Notes under the pieces: generated by a model
What the model saw: the letters and a program-made list of their open reading frames with translations, nothing else
Database searches by the model: none
Told to the model about the DNA's origin: nothing
NCBI RefSeq assembly: GCF_003719335.1
Contig: NZ_RIAS01000004.1
Span: 310,001-374,000, forward strand
Direction of reading: 5' to 3'
Origin: Paenibacillus amylolyticus
GTDB taxonomy: Bacteria; Bacillota; Bacilli; Paenibacillales; Paenibacillaceae
Length of the DNA stretch: 64,000 nucleotides
In this document: positions 31,610 to 40,501 of the stretch, piece by piece
Layout of the letters: the number at the start of each line of letters is the position of its first letter
How positions within the stretch are numbered: the first letter of the stretch is position 1
Program-made: the position numbers and the translations under genes

Positions 31610-34057
31610 ATGCAGAACCGGTTACTCGGCATTCATATGATTGTGCAAAATGAAGAGCAGCACCTGCCCCGCTGTCTGGACAGCTTGAAGCAAGCAGGTT
31701 CGGAATGGTTCATTACGGATACAGGCTCGTCCGACCGGACAGCTGATATTGCCAGAACATATGGTGCGACAGTGATACACGCCAGTTGGGAAGATGATTT
31801 TGCTAAAGCCCGAAATATTAGCCTGCCTCTGGCAACGACGGAATGGATTCTCTGTCTGGATGCCGATGAGTATGTCATCGAAGGTCTGGAACAATTGATG
31901 AATGTTCTGCCAAACGTCCATAAAAGCATCACCCGATTACGCATCATGATCGAAAATCAATACGGCGAAGGGGTAGAGGACAAGATCCTGTCCCATCCGG
32001 TACGGCTGTTCCGTGCTCAGCACGGTTATCAGTATACAGGGCGCATTCATGAGCAGTTGTTTCGCCAAAATACGAACCATCAAAGCTCTAACGTTACCCT
32101 AAATAAGTCCATAGGAGAGAGTGGTATACACTTAGATTCACTGGAACCAAGTGCAGTAGACGATTCAGCAGATGTTGATGTAGATGTAGATGTGGAAGTT
32201 GAAGAAGAGCCGCTTGCTCCTTTGCGTCTGGGGCATGATGGTTATCTAGCTACGGTAATCGCCAAAGGTGATAAGGCCAAGCGTAATTTGCACCTGATCG
32301 AGCAGGAACTTACCGATGATCCGGGAGATCCTTTTCATCTGTATAATCTGGGCGTAACACGCTGCCAGTTGGGTGATTTGGAACAGGCGGCGAAGGCATT
32401 TCGTGAGTCGCTGAAACTTGCCGAATGGCAAGCTCCCTATCGCTCCACCCTTGTAAGAGATTTGGCCAAAGTGCTGGTAGAACTGGAGCGTTACGAAGAA
32501 GCACATCTGCTGCTTTCCGGAGAAAGTCAACGTTACCCTGCATACGCTGATCTGCATTTGATATACGGTGAGGTTCTGGAACAACAAGGTTTGCAGGAAC
32601 GGGCGTATCGTGCCTATGCGCGGGCGAGCACCTGTGGCCCCAGTCCGAATGATCACGGAAGGTCTGGCAGCGATGAAGCCGTGACCAAAGCTTTTTACGT
32701 GACAGAAGCAGGCTCTTGCAGTTACCGGGCTTGTACATCGATGGCACGGATTGCGCAGAAACGGGGATTCGGGCAAGAAGCAGTTCGGCTATACGAACTT
32801 GCCCTGGAGCATCTATCTACCTATAGACCTGCTTGGGTGGGGCTGGCGGATGCGTTGCAGCAACAGGGGGTTTCGGATGAATCGATTGCAGCTCGTTTGC
32901 TTCATCTAGCTAATCGATTACATCAGATCCATGGGACGGATCATGCAGATCAAACGAACCGGCCGCACCCCTCTGTAGAAAAAGAATCAGAGCTTGTGCT
33001 GATGCAAATACTCTATGCCCTCGCTGATTGTGGAGCGTATAAGCAGGCATTACTTCTTCTGGGTGGTGAGGCATCCCATATTCATGTTCCAGCAGGTGAT
33101 CAACTTCACTGGATGTTGTGTGCAGGCCAAGTCACCGATGCATGGAACCTCGCTGAGAGCTGCTGGGGGGAAGCGGACAGAGCGGATCATAAACGGACCT
33201 CTGTCTCGTCTATCATCACGTCAGGAGTTGAGGATGATGCTGATATGAACCTTCAATCGGATGAGCGAAATGATTGGGCGTTAGCATGCTGGGCGAGTGG
33301 CAGGCGCTTGACTTCATCCTTTTTCGCTAATGTATCTTCTCTGGAGAAGGGAATGTGGAAGGTAGCGGACCGGTTACTGTTTGAGTATAGGCCTGTGACC
33401 TTATCAACTAGCACTTCTGTACCTTTGGTACCTGATGCATCTGATGGGCGGCTACTGCAATGGGGGGAACCGGTGCAGAGGATCGCAAGGAAGTTAGTGG
33501 CCCGTACGATCCAAAGCGGGCAGTTGGTCATCGCACAGCAGTTGCATGAGCGACTGGCTCGTATCATGTCAGATACTGAGAGTTCAGAAGCAGCAATTCG
33601 GCAGAGTTATGCGAGTCTGTTGCATCGGCATGGATACACGATGATTGCTGCCGAGATGCTGATTCAGTGTATGGCAGAAGGGGAACTGGATGCGGAAGGG
33701 CTGTTCTGTCTGGGCGAAACGCTGTACTCCAAAGGACACGTGGAGCAAGCGCTGTCGCTCCTGGAACAGGCACTGGAGCAAAAACCGGATTTCAGTCAAG
33801 CCCGTACCGGAGCAGTTGTTTGTTACTTGCAGATGGCCCTCGGTTTAATTCGTCAGGAACGGAATCGTTCCTCCGAGGCTGGAGCTCTTGTGAATCAGCA
33901 GCTGGCTTTGGAGCAACAGTTGCGAACAGCGGAGGGTATACCTTGGCGGACAGTATATCATGCAAAAGAAAGGAGGAATCATCATGCAGGCACATCAGCA
34001 TCAGAGACAGCAGAGTCAGGCGCAGCGGATCTCTCTGTGCATGATCGTCAAGGATGA
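31610..34057 (+). CDS. GT2 glycosyltransferase with TPR scaffold (copy 1)
   Basis: An 815-residue cytoplasmic enzyme. Residues 1-180 are a GT-A family 2 domain (GIHMIVQNEEQHLPRCLDSL, ITDTGSSDRTADIA, metal-binding LDADEY, RLFRAQHGYQYTGRIHEQLF). A low-complexity acidic insert follows (DSADVDVDVDVEVEEE). From about residue 235 there are TPR-like repeats (PFHLYNLGVTRCQLGDLEQA, AYRAYARAS, EQALSLLEQALEQ). The GT2-then-TPR order, the RLFR...GRIHE motif and the Lys/Arg-rich NLHLIEQEL junction recall SunS, the peptide S-glycosyltransferase. The ATG at 31610 has GGAGG nine bases upstream. A peptide or protein acceptor is likely; the neighbouring Thr-rich proteins are candidates (inference). Confidence 0.78.
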   Translation: MQNRLLGIHMIVQNEEQHLPRCLDSLKQAGSEWFITDTGSSDRTADIARTYGATVIHASWEDDFAKARNISLPLATTEWILCLDADEYVIEGLEQLMNVLPNVHKSITRLRIMIENQYGEGVEDKILSHPVRLFRAQHGYQYTGRIHEQLFRQNTNHQSSNVTLNKSIGESGIHLDSLEPSAVDDSADVDVDVDVEVEEEPLAPLRLGHDGYLATVIAKGDKAKRNLHLIEQELTDDPGDPFHLYNLGVTRCQLGDLEQAAKAFRESLKLAEWQAPYRSTLVRDLAKVLVELERYEEAHLLLSGESQRYPAYADLHLIYGEVLEQQGLQERAYRAYARASTCGPSPNDHGRSGSDEAVTKAFYVTEAGSCSYRACTSMARIAQKRGFGQEAVRLYELALEHLSTYRPAWVGLADALQQQGVSDESIAARLLHLANRLHQIHGTDHADQTNRPHPSVEKESELVLMQILYALADCGAYKQALLLLGGEASHIHVPAGDQLHWMLCAGQVTDAWNLAESCWGEADRADHKRTSVSSIITSGVEDDADMNLQSDERNDWALACWASGRRLTSSFFANVSSLEKGMWKVADRLLFEYRPVTLSTSTSVPLVPDASDGRLLQWGEPVQRIARKLVARTIQSGQLVIAQQLHERLARIMSDTESSEAAIRQSYASLLHRHGYTMIAAEMLIQCMAEGELDAEGLFCLGETLYSKGHVEQALSLLEQALEQKPDFSQARTGAVVCYLQMALGLIRQERNRSSEAGALVNQQLALEQQLRTAEGIPWRTVYHAKERRNHHAGTSASETAESGAADLSVHDRQG

Positions 34058-36071
34058 GGAAGAGATGCTGCCACGTTGCCTTGAGAGTGTACAGGGTGCG
34101 GTGGATGAGATCATCGTGGTAGATACCGGATCATCTGATCGCAGTGTGGCCATTGCACGGGAGTATGGCGCATCGGTGGTTGAGTTTGCGTGGTGCGATG
34201 ATTTTGCCGCGGCACGAAATGCTGGCCTGAAGCGGGCTTCCGGCGACTGGATTCTCTTTCTTGATGCGGACGAGGCGCTGGAAGCGACAGCTCGGGAGCA
34301 GATCAGAAGCTGGACGGAAGTCAGCGGATGTGACGGATTGTTTTTAAACATTCATAACTATACGGGTTCGGGTCAGCAGGGCGCGACAGTGAATCCGGTG
34401 CTGCGTTTATTCCGCAATCATCCTGAGCATCGGTTCAAGGGCCGGATTCATGAGCAGATTGCGGCGGCGATCTGTGAGCGAAATCCGGAGGCTGCGTTTC
34501 ATATCACGGACATGGTGATTCACCATTACGGGTATCAGACAGTGGTTGTCGAGCGCAAGGACAAGGTAAATCGCAATGTGCGTCTACTGCAACAGGCGGT
34601 GGTGGAAGAGCCGGATCAACCGTTCCATCACTATAATTTGGGCGTGGAGTATTTACGTGTGGGTGAAGCGGAGCAGGCGCTGGATTCGTTCGGCAAAGCC
34701 CGGAAGATGATTGATCCTGCAGTGACCAGTTATGCTCATTTGCTGTTGAAATACGAAGTCCGCTGTCTGGAGCATTTGCAGCGCTGGCAGGAGGCACTGG
34801 AGCTTGTGGATGCGGCGCTGGAACTTTTTCCGGAATACACGGATCTGATGCATCATCGTGCGGTATGTGCAGATGCTTTGGGAGAACCGGAGGCCGCGGA
34901 GATATGGCTTCGTAAAGCTATTCGGCAGGGGCCGCCGCCAGCGATTTTTCATACAGAAGAAGGCATGGGCACATACCAGACATGGTACTTGCTTGGCCGC
35001 TTGCTGGAAGGAAAGGCCGATCTTGAAGGAGCAGTCGATGCTTATGTGGAAACGGTGCGGGCAAAATCCAGTTTGGTACCGCCACTGTATCGCCTATTTC
35101 GAATTATGCGGGTATCGGGGCAGGAGGGGCAGATTCCAGCGGTGATCGAGTCTCGTTTTGCCATGAGTTCGGAGGAAGCTCTATCCAAAGTACTGGGCAT
35201 TCTGGAACAGTGCCATTGTTATGATGCGGCGCTTGAATTGCTTGTGGAGTTGCCGTCTGGTTCTTCCGGCGAGCAACGAGAGAAACGTTCTGTAGCTGAG
35301 GCTGTTCTGCATGTACAACGGGGGGACTGGAGTACAGCGCGTTTGAAACTCGAAACGGTGAAGCGAAAAAAGGGTTCATTTGCACCTATGGCTGCCCGTT
35401 GGCTTGAACGTTTACGCTGGCTGGAGGGGAAAGAGGGGCAGGAAACAAGCGGACAGGATGCTTTTACCCGTTGGCTGATGCACGGCTCACAGGTAGGCGA
35501 GGGCAGGGAGAGTGCATCTGAAGCAGAGTCGGGTTTTACAAGATGGGGGAAGGCCGCAGTAGAGATGGAGAACAGATCGAAAATGGAGAATCCAGCTGGA
35601 CTTAAGGGTGCGGCGGACGCAGATCATGCAGGGCTGTACGACGGGTGGCAAGCTCTCGGGCTGATGCTGGAAGGGTGTGTTCAGTCTGGAAGATGGCAGG
35701 CGCTGCATGGATTGATTCAACGGGGGCGGCAACTGCTGGATGAAGTGGATGATACAACTGAAAAAAGGCTGGAGAAGGAACAGCATGCTGACGGTGAGCT
35801 GGCGAAGGAGAGAAGTCAGGGAGAACAAGTTGAACGGGAGATCATAGATGCCAAAAGGTGGATTCGTGAACCTTTTCCGGGAGCTTCAGATACACTGAGC
35901 GGAACGAGCTGGCTTGTTAAAGGACTGATTCGTGCCGCAGATCACCATCTGGCGCAACTTACGTCTGATACAGAACAGGTGAAGTCTGGGAAAAGGCAGC
36001 GTCATTCATACTGGCCTGTCATTCAGCATATTCGGCTGGAGTTGCCTGGAGCAGACGGATTCGAAGGTTGA
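33984..36071 (+). CDS. GT2 glycosyltransferase with TPR scaffold (copy 2)
   Basis: A 695-residue protein with the same design: GT2 domain (ISLCMIVKDEEEMLPRCLES, VVDTGSSDRSVAIAREYG, LFLDADEALE, RLFRNHPEHRFKGRIHEQI, VIHHYGYQ), then TPR repeats from about residue 215 (PFHHYNLGVEYLRVGEAEQA, AHLLLKYEVRCLEHLQRW). AAAGGAGGAATCATC precedes the ATG at 33984, so it overlaps the end of copy 1 by 74 bases, an unusually long overlap. The C-terminal third is charged and less conserved. It is presumably an enzyme of the same glycosylation pathway acting on a different sugar or site. Confidence 0.78.
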   Translation: MQAHQHQRQQSQAQRISLCMIVKDEEEMLPRCLESVQGAVDEIIVVDTGSSDRSVAIAREYGASVVEFAWCDDFAAARNAGLKRASGDWILFLDADEALEATAREQIRSWTEVSGCDGLFLNIHNYTGSGQQGATVNPVLRLFRNHPEHRFKGRIHEQIAAAICERNPEAAFHITDMVIHHYGYQTVVVERKDKVNRNVRLLQQAVVEEPDQPFHHYNLGVEYLRVGEAEQALDSFGKARKMIDPAVTSYAHLLLKYEVRCLEHLQRWQEALELVDAALELFPEYTDLMHHRAVCADALGEPEAAEIWLRKAIRQGPPPAIFHTEEGMGTYQTWYLLGRLLEGKADLEGAVDAYVETVRAKSSLVPPLYRLFRIMRVSGQEGQIPAVIESRFAMSSEEALSKVLGILEQCHCYDAALELLVELPSGSSGEQREKRSVAEAVLHVQRGDWSTARLKLETVKRKKGSFAPMAARWLERLRWLEGKEGQETSGQDAFTRWLMHGSQVGEGRESASEAESGFTRWGKAAVEMENRSKMENPAGLKGAADADHAGLYDGWQALGLMLEGCVQSGRWQALHGLIQRGRQLLDEVDDTTEKRLEKEQHADGELAKERSQGEQVEREIIDAKRWIREPFPGASDTLSGTSWLVKGLIRAADHHLAQLTSDTEQVKSGKRQRHSYWPVIQHIRLELPGADGFEG

Positions 36072-36142
36072 TCAGAAGAGCGGCGAACAATAAGTGGAAG
36101 GCGAAGGACGGGCAGGGAGGGTTTTCCCGGAAGGAGGGTAGG

Positions 36143-38140
36143 GTGCGGGTGAAGGAAGGTATCAGTTTATGCATGATCGTGAAAGATGAGAGTTCGTTTT
36201 TGGATCGTTGTCTGGGGTCTGTAAGTGAAATCATAGACGAGATCATAATCGTGGATACAGGCTCGGCGGATGATTCCGTAGCTATTGCTCAGCGATATGA
36301 TGCAACGATCGTTAAAACAGAGTGGAACGGAGACTTCAGCCAGGCGCGTAATCTTTCGCTGGCTGCCGCAAGTTTTTCGTGGATTTTGGTGCTGGACGCC
36401 GATGAAATGTGGATGCATACGTCATGGACAAAGTCAAAGTTACTGGAATGGCTCGAAGCGGGGAGCGAAGAGGTGTGGGGGTATTGGGTTAAGGTGACGA
36501 GTCTGCTGGGTATTTCCGGCGAAGAACGTGTAACGGATGAGGTGTGCCGATTATTTCGGAATGACTACCGGATTACTTTTCGTGGAAGAATCCATGAGGA
36601 AGTCGCTTCTTCCATTCTCGCGTTGTTGCCGCAAGGGCTTCGTCATTCAGACATCGAGGTTGTTCATTACGGTTATTTGGATGAGGTCATTGCTGCTAAA
36701 CGAAAAGATGTGCGCAACATGAGATTGATTCGGCTGGCTCTGCAGCAGACACCAGATCAGAAGGAACTGCTATATGCGCTGGCTGCCGAGTGGTTTCAGC
36801 AAGCGAAGTATGATGAAGCACTTCGATTGCTGTTGCCGTTGCTGGCGCAGCTTGATCCGACGTGTGGGTATCATTCGGATGTGGTGCTAAAAACAGCATA
36901 TGCGTGGAGAGAGTTGGGGCAGATTGAGCTGGCGCTCTCTGTGGTGGAGACCTGGGTAACGGTGTACGATGATTTCCCGGATCTGCTTGAACTTGCCGCT
37001 GTGCTCGAATTGGATCAGGGGCGTGCAGATCGTGCATTAAAATGGTTAAAGCAGGCGAAAACGGCTGTATCGACAGCAAGGAGGTATACCTCGGTGTCTG
37101 GTGCCGGAAGCTACCGCAGCCTAACGTTGGAAGGCATGGCGCATGAGCAGGCTGGCCTCTGGGCAGAAGCGGAAGCAGCCTATACGGCAGCGCTGGACAT
37201 ACAGCCCGGCAACGTGGCGGCATGGCAGCGAATGTTGCTGCTTGGGGCAGCCACGGGACGGCCGCAGGCCATTGCTGGCGTAGCCGAGGGGGGGAGCTTG
37301 CCGCTAGCGGCGTGGCAAGCATTGGTCTCGGTCGCGCTGGCGGCGCATCGGACGGAATGGCTGCTGCGCCATGCAGGGGTACTGGGCCCGGCGTATCGCG
37401 CGAAGCCGCTTGCCGCTGGGCTGGCGCTGGCCCAGATCGGCGAGGATGCAGCCGCGAGCAAGGCGCTGCGGCTGTGGACAGCGCATGTACAGCATGGGCC
37501 AGAGGCTGCGCTGGCACTGTGGGCGCTGGGCCACAAGCAGCGCGAGTGCAGCGTGCCCGGGCGTGCGGCGGCAACGCGAACGCGCCAGCGTGTAGCCGTA
37601 CCGGAGGTGGCGCGTGCTGCCGAGGCACTGCTGCAAGGCGAGGGCGCGGCAGCGTGCGGCGCTGCGAGCAGCATGGCGCTGCCCGCGCAAGCGCTCGCCG
37701 CCGTGGGCGCCTGGCCCGCATGGCTGCGCCTGCTGCAGGCCCTGCCGCCGGGCGGCGCGCTGGCGCTGCTTGCAGCGCTCCCGCCTGCGGCCCGCTGCGG
37801 GCTGCTGCGCGCGCCCGCTTGCGCCCGCGCAGGGCTGCTTGCGCTATGCGGCACGCCTAGCGGCGCGCAGCAGCCCTGCGCGGACGAAGTGCCCGCCCCG
37901 GTGCTGGCAGCGCATGCGCTCCTCGCGGGCACGCTCGCGCTGCTCGCCGGGCGGCAGAGCCTGGCGCGTGATTGGGCCGATTACGCGGCCCGGATCACGG
38001 CACGGCATGCTGCCGCCCAAGGCCGCCCGGCGAAGACTCCGCCGCCGGGCTTGCAGACCCTGCTGCGCCTGACTTCCTCTGGCGCAGACCATGCCCGAGC
38101 CTACCAGCAGCAGTGCAACATGCTGCTGGTATACCTGTAA
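36143..38140 (+). CDS. GT2 glycosyltransferase with GC-rich helical tail (copy 3)
   Basis: A 665-residue protein. GT2 domain (ISLCMIVKDESSFLDRCLGS, VDTGSADDSVAIAQRYD, LVLDADEMWM, RLFRNDYRITFRGRIHEEVA, VVHYGYLDEV), then TPR-like helices. From about base 37,200 the coding DNA becomes extremely GC-rich and the protein Ala/Leu/Gly-rich (AALPPAARCGLLRAPACARA) up to the stop. GTG 36143 has AAGGAGG five bases upstream; an earlier TTG at 36068, overlapping the previous stop, has no site. It follows copy 2 directly. GC-rich tail origin unclear; it may be drift by repeat expansion or a recombined segment. Confidence 0.75.
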   Translation: MRVKEGISLCMIVKDESSFLDRCLGSVSEIIDEIIIVDTGSADDSVAIAQRYDATIVKTEWNGDFSQARNLSLAAASFSWILVLDADEMWMHTSWTKSKLLEWLEAGSEEVWGYWVKVTSLLGISGEERVTDEVCRLFRNDYRITFRGRIHEEVASSILALLPQGLRHSDIEVVHYGYLDEVIAAKRKDVRNMRLIRLALQQTPDQKELLYALAAEWFQQAKYDEALRLLLPLLAQLDPTCGYHSDVVLKTAYAWRELGQIELALSVVETWVTVYDDFPDLLELAAVLELDQGRADRALKWLKQAKTAVSTARRYTSVSGAGSYRSLTLEGMAHEQAGLWAEAEAAYTAALDIQPGNVAAWQRMLLLGAATGRPQAIAGVAEGGSLPLAAWQALVSVALAAHRTEWLLRHAGVLGPAYRAKPLAAGLALAQIGEDAAASKALRLWTAHVQHGPEAALALWALGHKQRECSVPGRAAATRTRQRVAVPEVARAAEALLQGEGAAACGAASSMALPAQALAAVGAWPAWLRLLQALPPGGALALLAALPPAARCGLLRAPACARAGLLALCGTPSGAQQPCADEVPAPVLAAHALLAGTLALLAGRQSLARDWADYAARITARHAAAQGRPAKTPPPGLQTLLRLTSSGADHARAYQQQCNMLLVYL

Positions 38141-38218
38141 TCCGGCGTACTCATAGCGCCGGATACCCCCGGGATGCCCCGGCTTTTCAGCACAGCAAAA
38201 AAAGCCGGGGCATCCCGG
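38141..38218. repeat. Two adjacent GC-rich palindromes between convergent operons
   Basis: TCCGGCG...CGCCGGA (38141-38163) is followed by a perfect 19-bp inverted repeat, CCGGGATGCCCCGGCTTTT (38169-38187) and its complement (38200-38218), with a 12-base loop. Neither side has a long T-tract, though the stem carries four U. It may end both transcripts, or be a mobile-type palindrome. The gene-free rest up to 38382 shows nothing else clear. Confidence 0.7.
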
Positions 38219-38382
38219 CACACACTGCATTTACCGCCAGTTTGGCGTGCTATTTCAGACGAATAAACCTATGCACCCCGTAATACTACCGTTTCCTCGC
38301 ATTACGTTCGGATGCCTAATCGTTTTCTCATTTGCTGTACAACGATTGAGGAATGAAAAGTTGAGCCTGATATTTCATGACA

Positions 38383-39063
38383 CTATCCCTTTCCCGTCTT
38401 ACAGATCACAGCCCTGAAACAGCGGATGGGTGCACCATACATCTCCGAGGAGATTGCGTCCGCCGGCTCTTCCACAGTTAGCTTATCTTCGATGGTCAGG
38501 CCTGTGACAGCCATGATCGTTTCCAGTAAATCCGGTCGCATCTCGGGCACATCAAAAGTGGCGATTAACTGTCCGCTCGGCTTCAACACACGAGCGAATT
38601 CGCGAAAAGCCCGCAGCATCGTGCCCGTATCCAGATGCTCCAACACAGAGATGCAGAATATGCGGTCAAACTGCTCGGGACGATAAGGAAGCTGAGCCAG
38701 ATTGGCCTGAGCGCGGTGAAGCCGGGTGAGGTAATGTTCGGGCAGATGGAGAGCCGCCTGCTCGCCAAAATCAGCCGCAATATCTGAACGAATCGCCTCT
38801 TCCGACAAGATGCGTTCATCCCAGTCACATGCGTGAACTTCGCGGCAATGCTCCGTGAGCCAAAATTTGAACGGGTGCGAAATGCCGCAAGCTGCATCCA
38901 GCACTACGTCGCTTGAACGTGCAAACTGCCGTGCCCACTCATACTCATAAGGACGGCTCCACCATGCGGGATGAAGCGGAAAAACGAGCGTATCTGTCTT
39001 CGGGTCGCTTTGCCGGATATACCTTGATTCCATCATTGCCGTGGTGTCGGGTGTGTCCATCAT
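38383..39063 (-). CDS. Class I SAM-dependent methyltransferase
   Basis: A 226-residue enzyme with motif I VVLDAACGISHPFKFW, the acidic position in EVHACDWDERIL, and post-motifs FDRIFCISVLEHL and FREFARVLKPSGQLIATFDVP, as in UbiE/Methyltransf_11 proteins. Its ATG overlaps the stop of the GT4 gene (ATGA), so it is translated with the glycosyltransferases and probably methylates the sugar or lipid product of the pathway. The head WWSRPYEYEW is typical of methyltransferases linked to surface glycan clusters. Confidence 0.8.
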   Translation of the reverse strand: MMDTPDTTAMMESRYIRQSDPKTDTLVFPLHPAWWSRPYEYEWARQFARSSDVVLDAACGISHPFKFWLTEHCREVHACDWDERILSEEAIRSDIAADFGEQAALHLPEHYLTRLHRAQANLAQLPYRPEQFDRIFCISVLEHLDTGTMLRAFREFARVLKPSGQLIATFDVPEMRPDLLETIMAVTGLTIEDKLTVEEPADAISSEMYGAPIRCFRAVICKTGKG

Positions 39064-40499
39064 GTTTGAATCGCCTCCCTCAATCCTGTTTCAGCTAAAA
39101 AAGATTCCAGTATCCTGCTCCAACGGCTGCGCCATATGGACAGATCATAGGACAGTGCAGTTTCGCGGGCATAGATACCCAACCGCTCCCGCTCGGTGCG
39201 ATCTTGAACAAGCCTGACGAGCGCGGCAGTCAGTGCCTGCTCACCCGGGGGCACAAGCAATCCGTTGAACCCATCCTGAATCAGATCATTGAGTCCCCCG
39301 ACATTCGAAGCGATCACCGGAAGACCGCAGCTCATCGCTTCCAAGCATGCGTAGGAGGTTCCCTCCGAGAATAGCGTAGGAATGACAACGATGTCCGCCT
39401 GATGATAAGCGTCACGAATATCTTTGAAATCGTACGTATGCTGATGGATGCGGGCCGTATGCGGATGTGTACGCTGCCAATAGCGAAAGGCTCTGCCCAC
39501 CGTGCTGCCTTCCACTAACTCTCCGGCAAATTCAACTTCCACATCTGGAAAAGCCCCGAGCAGCTTATCTGCCGCAAGCATCATAGGAATAATACCGCGC
39601 TCGCTGCTGATGCGGCGTGGATACAGAATGCGGATTGGACGTGGTGCTGGCACAGGCACAGCGTTGTTCGAATGAACTTGACCTTGCTGAGAAGTAGTTT
39701 CGGCAACCCCATTTTCAAAAGAGATAACACCGGCAACAGAGCCTTCACCGTGCTCTTTCTTAAAACTCTTCGTTTGGGCTTTTTCCCCTTGCTTGAAATA
39801 TACATCTGAATCATCATGACCTGCTGTATCATGATGCACTACATCTGCTCTGGATTCCTGAACGAGAATGTCTTCATGTCCAGCCTGAAGTGCCGCCTCT
39901 TTTTTCCATGCCGACATCCACTCTTCTTCATGATGCGGTGCGAGTGCCCTGCTTGGCGGAGCTGGGATGAAATAAGAGGTGTCCACTGCGTTAGGAATCA
40001 GCACAATTTGTTCTGAATCAGTATACGTACAAGTTGCCCGGCAGAAGGTCTGGAAATGGGAGTCTACCGAAACGATGCGAACCAGTCCGTCCAGCGCCAG
40101 CTGAATGTGATCGGCAACCTGGCGTTTCGTCTCGAGCGGCAGGCGGGGACGGTCCCAATTAATTCCATGACATATCCCAAGGCTGCCAGGTTTATAGGTG
40201 ATGGGCTGCCACAGGCAACTGGCATAGATGATCGGACCACGGGCTGCTGCGGCCATTCGGTCAAAGGCTTCCGGTACATTTTCCATGTCGTAATCATAAC
40301 CATAGACGTCAATCTGTTCGGTTCGGGTTTGGAATGCTTCAAAATAGGATAGCTGGTGCACCTCGGGGATATGTCCGAGTCCGCGGATGACACTGCATAG
40401 ATCGAGAATATAACGTTCCAGTCCGCCTCCAAATACCCGGCCAAACTTCCGGTTGTAACCATCGGTAAAACTATGGGTCAGTATGCTGACCACACCCAT
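39060..40499 (-). CDS. GT4 glycosyltransferase with low-complexity insert
   Basis: A 479-residue GT-B enzyme. N-terminal domain: MGVVSILTHSFTDGYNRKFG, FGGGLERYILDLCSVIRGLG, VSVDSHFQTFCRA, PNAVDTSYF. C-terminal domain: RILYPRRISSERGI, VVIPTLFSEGTSYACLEAMSCGLPVIASNVGGLNDLI (glycosyltransferase E-x7-E region). Between them lies a hydrophilic insert of about 90 residues (WMSAWKKEAALQAG ... VHSNNAVPVPAPRP) not usual in the family. The ATG at 40499 follows AAGGAGGAG; an in-frame start at 40520 is less likely. It is part of a tight minus-strand operon. A nucleotide-sugar donor is expected; the acceptor is unknown. Confidence 0.8.
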   Translation of the reverse strand: MGVVSILTHSFTDGYNRKFGRVFGGGLERYILDLCSVIRGLGHIPEVHQLSYFEAFQTRTEQIDVYGYDYDMENVPEAFDRMAAAARGPIIYASCLWQPITYKPGSLGICHGINWDRPRLPLETKRQVADHIQLALDGLVRIVSVDSHFQTFCRATCTYTDSEQIVLIPNAVDTSYFIPAPPSRALAPHHEEEWMSAWKKEAALQAGHEDILVQESRADVVHHDTAGHDDSDVYFKQGEKAQTKSFKKEHGEGSVAGVISFENGVAETTSQQGQVHSNNAVPVPAPRPIRILYPRRISSERGIIPMMLAADKLLGAFPDVEVEFAGELVEGSTVGRAFRYWQRTHPHTARIHQHTYDFKDIRDAYHQADIVVIPTLFSEGTSYACLEAMSCGLPVIASNVGGLNDLIQDGFNGLLVPPGEQALTAALVRLVQDRTERERLGIYARETALSYDLSIWRSRWSRILESFLAETGLREAIQT

Positions 40500-40501
40500 A
40501 A

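Noticed and set aside
36696..37932. Long minus-strand and alternate plus-strand frames of 212-341 residues over the third GT2 gene
   Set aside because: They are by-products of extreme GC content; the Ala/Arg/Pro-rich translations lack domains, and the GT2 frame continues through without a break.
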